Notes: generated by a model not told the origin, from the sequence alone. Shown: positions 27,509 to 36,753, numbered from the stretch's first letter. The stretch is 64,000 nucleotides of DNA from JASGCP01 sp965263285 (GCA_965263285.1 CBDHHD010000016.1:1674001-1738000), one strand, 5' to 3'. Numbers and translations are program-made.

Positions 27509-28474
27509 CTAGCCTTTTTTTTTCTTTAGCCTAGGGAAAATAAATTTTATAATAATAGGTAACAAGCTTATTGCAATAATAAGAATAACCACTAAGTCTA
27601 AGTGCTCTCTTAAATCAAAATGTAATTTTTTTAAGATAATATTTTCTAAAAAATGACCTGCAAATATCATACTACCTACCCATGCAATAGCTCCTATGAT
27701 AGTAAAAAGCATAAACTTTTTTATATCCATAGAGATAATGCCCGCAATAATAGGTGCGAATGTTCTAATAATAGGTAGGAATCGGGATAATACAAGAGTC
27801 CATACGCCATGTTGATTGTAGAAGTGATTGGCTTCAATAAGATATCGATGCTTAAATAGTAGATTGTCTTTCCATTTATACATTTGGTGTCCCATTAATT
27901 TGCCAATATAATACCCTACTATATTACCAATGATAGCTGCTATAGCAACAACACTACATATGAATAATAATTGTTGAATAATAGGGAGATGTACTAATGA
28001 AAATTCAGACAGTAGTTCTTTTATATAGATACCTGATATAAACAATAAAGTATCACCTGGAAGAAAAAAGCCAGCAAATAAGCCTGTTTCTGCAAATATT
28101 ACAAATAAGATAATCCATAGTCCACCATTAACAATATAAAACATTGGATTAAGAAGGTCTTTCCAAGTGAATATTTTACGAATGGTGTTTTCTATTTTAT
28201 AATTACTTGGGTTAATATAGAGGGTTGTGTTATGGTAATAGCTTGCTTGTATATGAATAGAATCAGGGAGTAGTATGAGAGGCACTTGGAGTGTTCCATC
28301 TTCATCTCCATATATTGTTATTTTTCCAGATGCAAGTGTAGCGATGATTCCTTTTACATTTTGCCTATATTGGTTTTGAATATGTAATTGAATAGAAGGT
28401 GCACTAAATATGTTTGTATGTGCCATGAACAAAATAAATACAACGATATAAGTGCGTAGGAAGGCTTTTTTCAT
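27509..28474 (-). CDS. DedA-family membrane protein with extra N-terminal exported domain
   Basis: A 321-residue DedA/SNARE-associated protein. The C-terminal 200 residues hold the family core: AETGLFAGFFLPGDTLLF near 126-143 and SRFLPIIRTFAPIIAGI near 230-246, with four or five membrane segments; these proteins act as undecaprenyl-phosphate or phospholipid flippases. In front lies a signal-peptide-like helix (to about residue 25) and roughly 75 residues of beta-rich sequence that ordinary DedA proteins (about 200-220 residues) lack. That domain would be periplasmic. It is 17 bp downstream of the Ctp protease gene and likely co-transcribed. Confidence 0.85.
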   Translation of the reverse strand: MKKAFLRTYIVVFILFMAHTNIFSAPSIQLHIQNQYRQNVKGIIATLASGKITIYGDEDGTLQVPLILLPDSIHIQASYYHNTTLYINPSNYKIENTIRKIFTWKDLLNPMFYIVNGGLWIILFVIFAETGLFAGFFLPGDTLLFISGIYIKELLSEFSLVHLPIIQQLLFICSVVAIAAIIGNIVGYYIGKLMGHQMYKWKDNLLFKHRYLIEANHFYNQHGVWTLVLSRFLPIIRTFAPIIAGIISMDIKKFMLFTIIGAIAWVGSMIFAGHFLENIILKKLHFDLREHLDLVVILIIAISLLPIIIKFIFPRLKKKKG

Positions 28475-28491
28475 TTTAATTCTTGAAATGA

Positions 28492-30675
28492 TTAATGAAT
28501 ATTATTTTGCTTATTAGCTACTGTAAAATCATGTGCTAACAAATGAATTATGAAAGCCGCTTCACTAATATATAAGTCTTGAGAAATTGCTTTAAGCCAT
28601 TGTTGATAATTTAATTGTTTAGTAGTATCTATATTATGATAATATATTATGCTGTCTGCTGGTGCAATGGATATTTTTAAAGTATTATTTCCATGTAATG
28701 TAGTTAAACTATCTATAATAGAAGAAGCATCTCGAATTTCATCGTGTTCTTTTTTAAAATCTACAATATTTAAAGAGTAATGATTGTCATTTGTATTGAG
28801 CCAACTTGTTTTAGAATAAATTTTTGAAAATAAAGGAGAATGATTGATATGCTCATTTGTAGTTTTAATGATATTATTAAAGTTAAATGATGTAAAGAGT
28901 GGATAGTTGTCTTTCTTAACAAAGTCCCAAGACAATGCATTGGGTGAATTTTTTTCTCTTAGTTTAAGAAACTCTAATTTGTCTGGCATAACGATATCAG
29001 AAGCAACTCCTTTTAATTGTGTAGAACCGCCATTGATTCTATAAAATTTTTGAAAGGTAATTTTCATTGTTCCATATTTTGCTTGTCCATTACTAGGGTC
29101 AATGTCGCCTAATGGAAGAGGTCTTTGTACAGTGCCTTTTCCAAAAGTAGAGCTACTGCCTACGATTAAACCACGGTGATAATCTTGTATAGCAGCAGCG
29201 AAAATTTCGGAAGCTGATGCACTAAATTCATTTACCATGACAGCTAATGGGCCAGTATAAATAGCATCTCTATTATTGGCATCATACACACTAGGTTCTT
29301 CTCCTCTGCTTCTTACTTGTACTACGGGACCTTTGCCAACAAATAGTCCTACCATTTCTATTGCTTCGTATAAAGATCCGCCTCCATTATTTCTTAAATC
29401 TAAGATAACACCATCTACATGAGATTCTTTTAGTTTTTCAAGTTCTTTGGCTACATCATTTGATGAATGGTTGCCTTTTTCTCCGCTTCCGTCATTACCA
29501 AACGGTGCATAAAACTCTGGAAGATAAATATATCCAATTTTTTTGTCTTTTTCTTGAATAATAGCACTATGAGCGTATGTTTCATCTACTATAATCTTGT
29601 CTCGTATGAGGGTAATATTATATAGGGAACCATCTATTTTTTTTAATTGAAGTAGAACGGGCGTATTTTTTAATCCTCGAATAATTTTTACAATATCACT
29701 AATAGGGAAACCTGATACATCTGCTAATGTATCTTGTGGAGAGGAGGCTACTTTTGTAATAATATCTCCGGGGGTTATTTTTTTGTTTTTCCAAGCGGGG
29801 CCTCCTGTAATCAATGAAACTATTTTTGCTCCTGCGTCTACCTCTTGTAGTCTTGCCCCAATTCCAAAGAAGCGTCCACTTAATTCTTCGTTAAATGCAC
29901 GATTGTCAATAGGTGGAAAATAATTACTATGTGGATCCATGGAAGTGGCGATATCATTATAAAATGTGTTATACCAATCTTTTTGATTGTTTTTAATGCG
30001 TAATTTATTAAAGTAACGATTCATTTGCTTTTGTACTTTTTGTCTGGATTCTTTTTCCCATTCTTTGTTGATTTGTAATACATTTGCAGTACTGTTTTTC
30101 TTGTATTTTTCTTCAAATTTGTCAATATACTGCTCTAATATATAAAACTTAATTTGTTTGGTGAATTTTTCATCTTGTGCATTTTGGTCAATAGGGAAAT
30201 CGGTGGTAGAATAGTCAGAGGGCACTATTTCTTTTGTATTAAATGAAAAGGGATGTTGAAAAAGAGAATCAGATAATTTTTGCAAATGTGTTATGCGCTT
30301 AGTATACACATCTTGAAACAAAGGCATAAATGTGTCGGAAGCGTCTTTATTGTTTAAATTGCTTGTAATCATTGGAATATTTTGCTTAAATAAATTGATA
30401 TCCGACTGTAGAAAAATTGTTTTGTCATGATCCGCATCATCTAATAGAGCTACTAAAACAATATTAGAGAAACGATTGTCTAATATTGCCGGTTGATAGT
30501 GTTCTTGTTTGAGAACAGAAGCAATAAAACCAATGAGTTCTGTTTTAATTTGTTCTTGTTTAAAATAGTGTGTTTTATTTTTTATATTAAGTGCAAATAC
30601 GATACTTGCAATAAGCAATAGTGAAATAATAGTAAAACTTATTTTTTTTTTCATGGGTATATTAAATTTTTTCAT
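28492..30675 (-). CDS. C-terminal processing (tail-specific) protease
   Basis: A 727-residue S41-family protease of the Prc/Tsp type, acting in the periplasm after an N-terminal membrane anchor (residues about 11-29). Order: N-terminal helical region, PDZ domain (about 255-350, with GIGARLQEVDAGAKIVSLI), and the protease domain with the catalytic Ser in NEFSASASEIFAAAI and the Lys in FGKGTVQRPL. A C-terminal DUF3340-like tail follows. Family role: degrading or processing envelope proteins. Likely in an operon with the DedA-like gene. Confidence 0.92.
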   Translation of the reverse strand: MKKFNIPMKKKISFTIISLLLIASIVFALNIKNKTHYFKQEQIKTELIGFIASVLKQEHYQPAILDNRFSNIVLVALLDDADHDKTIFLQSDINLFKQNIPMITSNLNNKDASDTFMPLFQDVYTKRITHLQKLSDSLFQHPFSFNTKEIVPSDYSTTDFPIDQNAQDEKFTKQIKFYILEQYIDKFEEKYKKNSTANVLQINKEWEKESRQKVQKQMNRYFNKLRIKNNQKDWYNTFYNDIATSMDPHSNYFPPIDNRAFNEELSGRFFGIGARLQEVDAGAKIVSLITGGPAWKNKKITPGDIITKVASSPQDTLADVSGFPISDIVKIIRGLKNTPVLLQLKKIDGSLYNITLIRDKIIVDETYAHSAIIQEKDKKIGYIYLPEFYAPFGNDGSGEKGNHSSNDVAKELEKLKESHVDGVILDLRNNGGGSLYEAIEMVGLFVGKGPVVQVRSRGEEPSVYDANNRDAIYTGPLAVMVNEFSASASEIFAAAIQDYHRGLIVGSSSTFGKGTVQRPLPLGDIDPSNGQAKYGTMKITFQKFYRINGGSTQLKGVASDIVMPDKLEFLKLREKNSPNALSWDFVKKDNYPLFTSFNFNNIIKTTNEHINHSPLFSKIYSKTSWLNTNDNHYSLNIVDFKKEHDEIRDASSIIDSLTTLHGNNTLKISIAPADSIIYYHNIDTTKQLNYQQWLKAISQDLYISEAAFIIHLLAHDFTVANKQNNIH

Positions 30676-30757
30676 AATCCTATGAGTAACAATAATTTTA
30701 TATAGGTTTAAATATATTTTAGTGTTTAGAAAAACACACTATTTTTTTATAGAACAA

Positions 30758-30765
30758 CAAAGCTA
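30758..30765 (-). promoter_or_regulatory. Bacteroidota -7 element for the protease gene
   Basis: On the minus strand TAGCTTTG, about 83 bp before the protease ATG. It is back-to-back with the tRNA-His promoter (30778-30785). Confidence 0.4.
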
Positions 30766-30777
30766 AGATATTTTTAT

Positions 30778-30785
30778 TATTTTTG
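30778..30785 (+). promoter_or_regulatory. Bacteroidota -7 element for tRNA-His
   Basis: TATTTTTG fits TAnnTTTG and lies 19 bp before the tRNA 5' end. Confidence 0.45.
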
Positions 30786-30804
30786 CATAATAATTCTTTT
30801 CTAT

Positions 30805-30879
30805 GGAGGTTGTAGCTCAGTTGGTTAGAGCGTCAGATTGTGGCTCTGAAGGCCGGGGGTTCGAATCCCCTCAATCTCC
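30805..30879 (+). tRNA. tRNA-His (anticodon GTG)
   Basis: 75-nt cloverleaf. The anticodon loop in CAGATTGTGGCTCTG gives GTG. The genome-encoded extra 5' G (G-1) faces C73, the histidine identity pair. The acceptor GAGGTTG pairs with CAATCTC with one G-T. The T-loop is TTCGAAT. No CCA is encoded. Confidence 0.96.
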
Positions 30880-31428
30880 CTTATGTAAATTTATTTTAAC
30901 AGGAACGATCATTATTTATAATGGAATGAGAAGTTCTAATTAAATGAATAATGAATTGTCTTATACATAATAATTCCAGGCCTCAAAAAGAACCCAACCT
31001 GCTTCAATGCTATTTGTTTAATAGAGTCGTTATTATAAAAAATGTAGCTAAAAATGCATCGTTAGATGAGCTTGTCCTTACTTGTCTTTATATGCAAGTG
31101 CCTTATGCTCATCATAACAATTCATAGTTCATGTTTGTTTGTATTTTTATTCGATAATCAATGCTCTCAACACTTTAAAAAAATATTTGATCTAAAAAAA
31201 ACTGCCATTTCTTTAAGAATTGATTGATTGTTTTCTTTCTATTGCTTCCTTACCTTGCTTTTTTGTGAGCATATAATAATATGCGAATTTCTCGTTATAC
31301 ATAAACATGTATTCAAGCATTCTTTTTATTTGCTCTTAATAGATGTTTCATCCACATGTACCATTGATGATTTTTGTCATGTTTTGTATGGTCATACTTT
31401 GAAACTAAACAGTTATGAACAAATTAAA
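30880..31428. other. Intergenic region with decayed repeat remnants
   Basis: 549 bp between tRNA-His and the epimerase gene. It contains scraps of the dispersed element (ATGCTCATCATAACAATTCAT near 31090-31125; CACTTTAAAAAAATATTTGA near 31170). The open frame at 31228-31485 has no recognisable domain and overlaps the epimerase end; I do not call it. Confidence 0.4.
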
Positions 31429-31833
31429 CTATGTTTTTTCTTGGCATATCTCTATCAATACGCCGTGGGTATCTTTAGGGTGTAGAAAGCAAATCCATTT
31501 ATTATCGGCCCCTTCTTGTGGTTCTTCGTTTAACAGCCTTATGTTTTTTTCTTTTAATGCTTTCATCGTGTCAATAATATTGTCAACTTGAAAGGCTACA
31601 TGATGAAGTCCTTCGCCTCGTTTAGTAATAAATTTATTTATTGCACTATCGTGTGCCGTGCTGCATAAAAGCTCTATTTTTATTTCATCAGCTTTTAAAA
31701 AGGCAGTTTCTACAGACTGTGATTTTACTATTTCTTTTTTATGACAAGGAGATTGTAATAGTAGTTCATATAGCGTAATTGCATTGTCTATATTTTTTAC
31801 TGCAATGCCAATATGTTCTATTTTTTGTAACAT
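31429..31833 (-). CDS. mce: Methylmalonyl-CoA epimerase
   Basis: A 134-residue VOC-fold (glyoxalase/bleomycin-resistance) enzyme interconverting (2S)- and (2R)-methylmalonyl-CoA. Seen: KIEHIGIAVKNIDNAI near residues 4-19 with metal His7, GEGLHHVAFQVDNI near 77-90 with the second His, and the C-terminal HPKDTHGVLIEICQ with the Glu ligand. It works with B12-dependent methylmalonyl-CoA mutase, which is not in the window. It is divergent from iscS; the two promoters are 13 bp apart. Confidence 0.92.
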   Translation of the reverse strand: MLQKIEHIGIAVKNIDNAITLYELLLQSPCHKKEIVKSQSVETAFLKADEIKIELLCSTAHDSAINKFITKRGEGLHHVAFQVDNIIDTMKALKEKNIRLLNEEPQEGADNKWICFLHPKDTHGVLIEICQEKT

Positions 31834-31883
31834 TTTTGTTATTTTACTTGTTTACGATATTAGAAAAAAATAAATTAATAAAG

Positions 31884-31912
31884 CAAAAGTATATGATTAA
31901 AATATAATTTTG
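31884..31912. promoter_or_regulatory. Divergent promoter pair mce / iscS
   Basis: Minus-strand TACTTTTG at 31884-31891 faces mce; plus-strand TAATTTTG at 31905-31912 faces iscS (ATG at 31942). Both fit TAnnTTTG, so transcription in the two directions may compete. Confidence 0.45.
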
Positions 31913-31941
31913 TAGACTGTTATAATTAATAAAAAATATTT

Positions 31942-33159
31942 ATGTTGAAACTTCCTATATATCTTGATAATAATGCAACTACTCCTGTAGATCCAAGGGT
32001 TTTAGAGGAAATGATTCCTTATTTTACGGAACATTTTGGAAATGCGGCAAGTAGGAACCATCCTTTTGGGTGGCAGGCAGAAGCAGCAGTAGAAAAATCT
32101 CGTAATAGAATTGCTTCGCTTATAGGAGCAGATCCTAAAGAAATTATTTTTACTTCTGGGGCTACGGAAGCAGATAATTTAGCTATTAAAGGTGTTTTTG
32201 AAATGTATGCTTCTAAAGGGAATCATATAATTACTTGTGTAGTAGAGCATAAAGCGGTTTTAGATACTTGTGCGCATATTGAGAAAATAGGTGGAGAGGT
32301 AACTTATCTTCAAGTGAATAATAAAGGTTTAATTAATTTAGATGAATTAGAGCGTGCTATTAAGTCTACTACTATTCTTATTGCAATTATGTATGCAAAT
32401 AATGAAGTAGGCGTTATGCAACCTATGAAAGAGATATCTGCTATTGCTAAAAAACATGGGGTATTGCTTTTTACAGATGCTACTCAAGCAGTAGGTAAAG
32501 TGCCTATTGATGTAAATAATCCTGCTATTGACCTTATGGCTTTCTCTGCGCATAAAATGTATGGTCCTAAAGGAATAGGGGCATTGTATATTAGAAGAAA
32601 ATCTCCTCGAGTAAAAGTAACAGCACAAATGGACGGGGGGGGACACGAGCGAGGAATGCGTAGTGGTACTCTTGCCGTACCGAGTATTGTAGGTTTGGGT
32701 AAAGCTTGTGAATTATGTCAGCAAGAAATGCAACAAGACACTGAAAGAATTGGCAAGTTGAGAGATAAATTAGAAAATAAATTAATGCAGTTAGAAGAAG
32801 CTTATATTAATGGATGTACAAAGAATCGGCTTCCTCATGTTACTAATATATCTTTTAAATATGTAGAGGGGGAAGGCCTTTTGATGGGATTTAATAAAGA
32901 TATTGCCGTTAGTTCAGGTTCTGCTTGTACTTCTGCTTCTCTTGAACCAAGTTATGTGTTGAAAGCATTGGGATTAGGAGATGACCTAGCTCATAGCTCA
33001 CTTCGCTTTGGACTAGGACGCTTTACTACAGAAGAGCAAATTGACTATACGATTGAACATGTAAGCAATACGGTTAATCGTCTTAGAGAAATGAGCCCCC
33101 TTTGGGAAATGTATAAAGAAGGCATTGATATGAATGCCGTATCATGGGCGCATCATTAA
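31942..33159 (+). CDS. iscS: Cysteine desulfurase IscS
   Basis: A 405-residue PLP enzyme that takes sulfur from cysteine for Fe-S cluster building. Seen: YLDNNATTPVDPRV at 7-20, the PLP His in VVEHKAVLDTC, the PLP-lysine segment SAHKMYGPKG near 204-213, and the mobile catalytic-Cys loop SSGSACTSASLEPSYVL near 329-345, the long-loop form that marks IscS/group I. First gene of iscS-iscU-iscA; a 37-bp gap to iscU. Confidence 0.96.
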   Translation: MLKLPIYLDNNATTPVDPRVLEEMIPYFTEHFGNAASRNHPFGWQAEAAVEKSRNRIASLIGADPKEIIFTSGATEADNLAIKGVFEMYASKGNHIITCVVEHKAVLDTCAHIEKIGGEVTYLQVNNKGLINLDELERAIKSTTILIAIMYANNEVGVMQPMKEISAIAKKHGVLLFTDATQAVGKVPIDVNNPAIDLMAFSAHKMYGPKGIGALYIRRKSPRVKVTAQMDGGGHERGMRSGTLAVPSIVGLGKACELCQQEMQQDTERIGKLRDKLENKLMQLEEAYINGCTKNRLPHVTNISFKYVEGEGLLMGFNKDIAVSSGSACTSASLEPSYVLKALGLGDDLAHSSLRFGLGRFTTEEQIDYTIEHVSNTVNRLREMSPLWEMYKEGIDMNAVSWAHH

Positions 33160-33196
33160 AGAAAAATATTTTATTCATCATTTAAAAATTAATTTT

Positions 33197-33613
33197 ATGT
33201 CATACTCAGAAAAAGTAATTGATCATTATAGCCACCCTAAAAATGTAGGCACGCTTGATAAAAGTAAAAAGAATGTAGGTACTGGATTAGTAGGTGCACC
33301 CGAGTGTGGTGATGTTATGCGTTTGCAAATTGAAGTAGACGACAAAACAGGTGTTATTACCGATGCTAAATTTAAAACATTTGGCTGTGGTTCTGCTATT
33401 GCTTCTTCTTCATTAGCAACAGAATGGCTAAAAGGTAAAACAGTTGACCAAGCAATAGCTATTGATAATATGAGTATTGTAGAAGAATTAAATCTTCCTC
33501 CAGTAAAGATTCATTGTTCTGTATTAGCAGAGGATGCCATTAAATCAGCTATCAATGACTACCGTAAAAAAAATAATATGCCCGAATTAGTGTTGGAACA
33601 AAAAATTCACTAA
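33197..33613 (+). CDS. iscU: Fe-S cluster scaffold IscU
   Basis: A 138-residue IscU-type scaffold. Ligands are all present: Cys37 and Asp39 in PECGDVM, Cys64 in TFGCGSAIASSS, and Cys107 in KIHCSVLAEDA. ATG 33197 gives the normal IscU N-terminus SYSEKVIDHYSHPKNVG; the longer frame from 33134 overlaps iscS and is rejected. Second gene of the isc operon. Confidence 0.97.
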   Translation: MSYSEKVIDHYSHPKNVGTLDKSKKNVGTGLVGAPECGDVMRLQIEVDDKTGVITDAKFKTFGCGSAIASSSLATEWLKGKTVDQAIAIDNMSIVEELNLPPVKIHCSVLAEDAIKSAINDYRKKNNMPELVLEQKIH

Positions 33614-33631
33614 ATAATATTGTTTTAATCC

Positions 33632-33997
33632 ATGACAACATTTACTATTAATAAAGAAGCCAATAGTATCTATATCAGCGATAAAGCAAAAGCTAAAATA
33701 GAACAGCTTACTAAGGATGCTCATATAGAAAATCAATCCGACTATTTCGTTCGTGTTAGCGTTGTAGGAGGCGGTTGTAGTGGACTTACATACCATCTTG
33801 ATTTTGATAACGAACTTAAAAAAATGGATCAAGAATTTATAGATAAAGGTATTCGAATTGTAACAGATTTAAAAAGCTTTCTTTATCTTGTGAATACTGA
33901 ACTGGATTTCTCAGATGGCTTAAATGGAAAAGGATTTTACTTTAATAATCCCAATGCATCTCGTACTTGTGCGTGTGGCGAGAGTTTTGCAGTGTAA
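33632..33997 (+). CDS. iscA: Fe-S assembly protein IscA/HesB family
   Basis: A 121-residue A-type carrier that passes clusters to target proteins. The three conserved cysteines are Cys49 (GGGCSGLTY), Cys113 and Cys115 (RTCACGESF). It lies 18 bp after iscU. HscA, HscB, ferredoxin and IscR, found in the proteobacterial isc operon, are absent here, so this is a minimal three-gene operon. Confidence 0.93.
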   Translation: MTTFTINKEANSIYISDKAKAKIEQLTKDAHIENQSDYFVRVSVVGGGCSGLTYHLDFDNELKKMDQEFIDKGIRIVTDLKSFLYLVNTELDFSDGLNGKGFYFNNPNASRTCACGESFAV

Positions 33998-34125
33998 TAA
34001 TGATATATAAGAGTAAATGAATTACATAGTAATTTAAATGGTTAATAATAGCAATGGTAATTAACTAACTTACCTAATTAAAAAATATCAATGATTTCTT
34101 TTTACTTAGAGCTTATATTTTTTAT

Positions 34126-34788
34126 ATGATGCTTATTCCCATTAAAAGATTGTTTGTAATTACTTTTAGCTTAATTGTTTTAACTTGTATTTCTGTTTTG
34201 TATTTAGATCGTCCCATAGCTCTATTTATTCATAATTATGGCTGGGATAGTAGAATGATATTTCTTAGAATATTTACAGAGTACTTACCTGTTTTTATAT
34301 TGTTATTGCTTGCTATATGTATTTTGTTGAAAGTGGGTATTACATTTGTTACAAAAATAATTGTAATAGTATATTTTTATATTACGCTATATATTACCAT
34401 GGAAATAAAGACCTTGTTAAAACTAATATTTGGACGCTATTGGCCTAAGACTTGGATTAAGAATAATTTGTCTCTCATTAATAATAATGTTTTTGGTTTC
34501 GACTTTTGGCACGGAGTGGGTAATATGGGGTCTTTTCCATCAGGACATACTACTCTTACAACTTTTTGTGTTGTATGGCTTATCTATTTGCATCCTAATA
34601 AAAAATGGTGGTGGATTATTTTGGGGATATTTGTTGTTATTAGTCTTATTGTGTTAGATTATCATTTTCTAGGGGATTGTTTTGCTGGGTTAACTTTAGG
34701 ATTAAACTTGGGGATACTAATCATATATATGAAACAAAGGTATTGTAACGATTTTATTCTAAAAAAAGACAATCAACTTATTAAATAA
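34126..34788 (+). CDS. PAP2-superfamily phosphatase (membrane)
   Basis: A 220-residue integral membrane phosphatase with about six hydrophobic segments. The three PAP2 signatures are visible: KLIFGRYWP near residues 98-106 (K-x6-RP-like, degenerate), GSFPSGHTTL near 139-148 and DYHFLGDCFAG near 182-192. The family acts on phosphatidic acid, undecaprenyl diphosphate or lipid A. The stop codon sits inside a terminator hairpin. Confidence 0.85.
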   Translation: MMLIPIKRLFVITFSLIVLTCISVLYLDRPIALFIHNYGWDSRMIFLRIFTEYLPVFILLLLAICILLKVGITFVTKIIVIVYFYITLYITMEIKTLLKLIFGRYWPKTWIKNNLSLINNNVFGFDFWHGVGNMGSFPSGHTTLTTFCVVWLIYLHPNKKWWWIILGIFVVISLIVLDYHFLGDCFAGLTLGLNLGILIIYMKQRYCNDFILKKDNQLIK

Positions 34789-34805
34789 GCTGATTGTCTT
34801 TTTTT
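34761..34805 (+). terminator. Intrinsic terminator overlapping the PAP2 stop codon
   Basis: AAAAAAAGACAATCAACTTA and the inverted TAAGCTGATTGTCTTTTTTT form a stem of about 18 bp with one G-T/A-C mismatch, followed by a T-run. The TAA stop (34786-34788) lies at the loop side. Confidence 0.8.
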
Positions 34806-34875
34806 GGGATTATTAAAAAATGGTTGATATAGTTTTATGAAAACTTAACTGACCTCTGATAGACACGAGCATTTT

Positions 34876-35967
34876 TTATTGCGCGCCACGGTTTAACCAT
34901 TGTTTTGTTACAATGTTATATATATCTACTCTATTTGAGTAAATGTCGTTTCCATAATCTCCCCCAAGAATAATTAAATAATTGTTGATATTTGTAAATC
35001 CTGGAGCATTAACAGCTCCACCAGGTAACAATATTCTTTCTTTCCATTGTGCTGTAGATTGATCGAATACATCTATATAACCAAGTGGATTTAATGTTAA
35101 GGGGGCAGTGGGAGTAGTACTTCCTCCTGCAAAGTAGTAATTATTATTAGCAAGTGTAGCTCCCAATCCAAGTCGGCCTGGGAAAGGTAAATCGGAGAGA
35201 TTATTAATAGGCTCTTCCCACATTTGCATTTTTGTATTGAATACATCTATTCTAGTAGAATAATATAAGTTATTATTTTGTTGATACCCACCACCTGCAA
35301 TTAAAATATCAGAGTCGTTATCGTTTATATCATAATATACAAAAGAAGCTGCTTCATATCTGCCATAAGCAGGCATAGCAGGCAACCTAGTCCAAGCTCC
35401 TGTACTTGTATTATATACGGCAGACGAGTCTGTAATAACTCCATTTGATAAACCACCTCCAAATATATATATACTACTTCCTATTGCGGCGGAAACGGGA
35501 ATATTAAACCCAGTAATATTAGGTCCTAAAAAGCTGGCTGGAACAGTAATAGGAGTACTTCTCCAATTGTTCCCGCTAATACTGTATACATCTATTTGAT
35601 TAAGGTATTTCTGATTAGTGGATATTCCACCTATACAATAAATACTATCACCTATATTAACGGCAGTAAGCTCTCCTCTGCCTCCAGGGCTAGGTAAAGG
35701 AGCTAAGGAAGTCCAAGTACGCGTTAAAATATTATAGCTTTTAACACTGTCTAATGGTTGGGTAGTGCCATATTTTTGTCCATAACCACCGAACAAATAT
35801 ATTGTATTGCCTACTCTTACTGTAGCAAAATCGTACAAACCTCCTCCTGGTATTGTATCTGTTGGAGTATTATATGCAACTGGCGTATAGGGTGAACTAT
35901 TGTTGGTTGTTTTTGTGCATGAAAATAATAATATTATTGTTGTAAGAATGATAGAATATTGTCTCAT
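34876..35967 (-). CDS. Kelch-repeat lipoprotein
   Basis: A 363-residue surface or periplasmic lipoprotein. ATG 35967 gives a clean signal peptide ending in the lipobox LLFSC; the earlier in-frame ATG at 35988 adds seven residues. Six kelch motifs recur: IYLFGGYG, IYCIGGIS, IYIFGGGL, ILIAGGGY, NYYFAGGS and LIILGGDYG, predicting a six-bladed propeller. No catalytic Cys-Tyr pair of galactose oxidase is evident. Likely protein or glycan binding; function unknown. Confidence 0.8.
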   Translation of the reverse strand: MRQYSIILTTIILLFSCTKTTNNSSPYTPVAYNTPTDTIPGGGLYDFATVRVGNTIYLFGGYGQKYGTTQPLDSVKSYNILTRTWTSLAPLPSPGGRGELTAVNIGDSIYCIGGISTNQKYLNQIDVYSISGNNWRSTPITVPASFLGPNITGFNIPVSAAIGSSIYIFGGGLSNGVITDSSAVYNTSTGAWTRLPAMPAYGRYEAASFVYYDINDNDSDILIAGGGYQQNNNLYYSTRIDVFNTKMQMWEEPINNLSDLPFPGRLGLGATLANNNYYFAGGSTTPTAPLTLNPLGYIDVFDQSTAQWKERILLPGGAVNAPGFTNINNYLIILGGDYGNDIYSNRVDIYNIVTKQWLNRGAQ

Positions 35968-35999
35968 ATTTATATATACTTTGTACACAAGATAAGCAA

Positions 36000-36145
36000 T
36001 AAATATATATTGTATAGATAAATGTAGGAAATATTAAGATGGCTTGTTATTTCTTTATATACTTGCTTTATTTTTTCTTTCTGTTGTATTAAAAGAAAAA
36101 AAGATATAAGAATATAAATAAGTGCCTGAGCAGTTACCTAAATTG
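36000..36145. repeat. Decayed element remnant
   Basis: ATTTTTTCTTTCTGTTGTATTAAAAG, AAAAAAGATATAAGAATATAAATA and TGCCTGAGCAGTTACC are recognisable internal pieces of the dispersed element without ends. Confidence 0.35.
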
Positions 36146-36147
36146 CA

Positions 36148-36753
36148 TTAATCTTTTTTTATTTTTACTATGAGTATTACATTATAGTCGATTTCACAAT
36201 TGCTTTTAAAAAGTATATGGTAGCTTATTCCGCATTGTTGAATAGCTTGTAACATAAAGTCAAGCCCCATATTTTTATGTATGTGATGGGAATTAGTATT
36301 AGTCCCCTCTTTAAGACAATATTGTTCATATTTTTGTTGATCGGGAAAGACAAGAATAAGGGTGCCATTATTTTTTAAGATGCGGATAAATTCTTTTAGT
36401 ATTATGACGGTATCAACGAAGTCTTCTATTAGATGGCTTGTATACACATAGTCATAATAATTGTCTTCAACAGGTATTTTATCTTTAAATAAGTCGCATG
36501 GAATATCTACTTTGTCGTGTCCTGTCTTTGCATAGGGTTGTGCATAGTCGATACCATCACAATCTTTTTTTACAATTTTGTCGCCTCCAAATCCAATATC
36601 ACAACCTTTTCCCACGCAATAGGTTAATACCAAGTGTCTAACTTTAGATGTTTCGGATTTGTATGTGTAGATATGTAAAAACATTTTTAGATGTCTCCAT
36701 TTTCGTTTTATATATATCATACTACAGTAATAATTAAGGGGTTTTATTTTCAT
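36148..36753 (-). CDS. SAM-dependent methyltransferase (type 11-like)
   Basis: A 201-residue class I methyltransferase. KGCDIGFGGDKI near residues 49-60 is motif I (SAM-binding glycine loop), IDYAQPY the acidic end of strand 2, DYVYTSHLIEDFVDT near 100-114 motif II/post-II, and RILKNNGTLILVFPD near 123-137 motif III. The first 40 residues are basic and poorly conserved, so the true start may be internal. Substrate unknown; surface-sugar methylation is possible by context. Confidence 0.7.
   Translation of the reverse strand: MKIKPLNYYCSMIYIKRKWRHLKMFLHIYTYKSETSKVRHLVLTYCVGKGCDIGFGGDKIVKKDCDGIDYAQPYAKTGHDKVDIPCDLFKDKIPVEDNYYDYVYTSHLIEDFVDTVIILKEFIRILKNNGTLILVFPDQQKYEQYCLKEGTNTNSHHIHKNMGLDFMLQAIQQCGISYHILFKSNCEIDYNVILIVKIKKD

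Larger units (their letters stand above)
26954..27514. repeat. Outer relaxed-type element containing nested insertions
   Basis: The left end AGCTAAATCCTTTTTTAAGG (26954) and the inverted right end TTAGCACATAAAAAAGTAGC...AGCC (to 27514) bracket three other pieces: the 24-bp GGCATAACTAAATTTAGTGT motif (26989-27012), copy F (27033-27394) and the 47-bp repeat (27414-27460). The right end overlaps the stop codon of the DedA gene. This is layered insertion history in one 560-bp gap. Confidence 0.5.

Noticed and set aside
31228..31485. 85-residue plus-strand open frame with a hydrophobic start
   Set aside because: No recognisable similarity and its end overlaps mce on the other strand.
33134..33196. 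Upstream start for iscU
   Set aside because: It lies within iscS and adds residues unlike any IscU; ATG 33197 gives the standard N-terminus.
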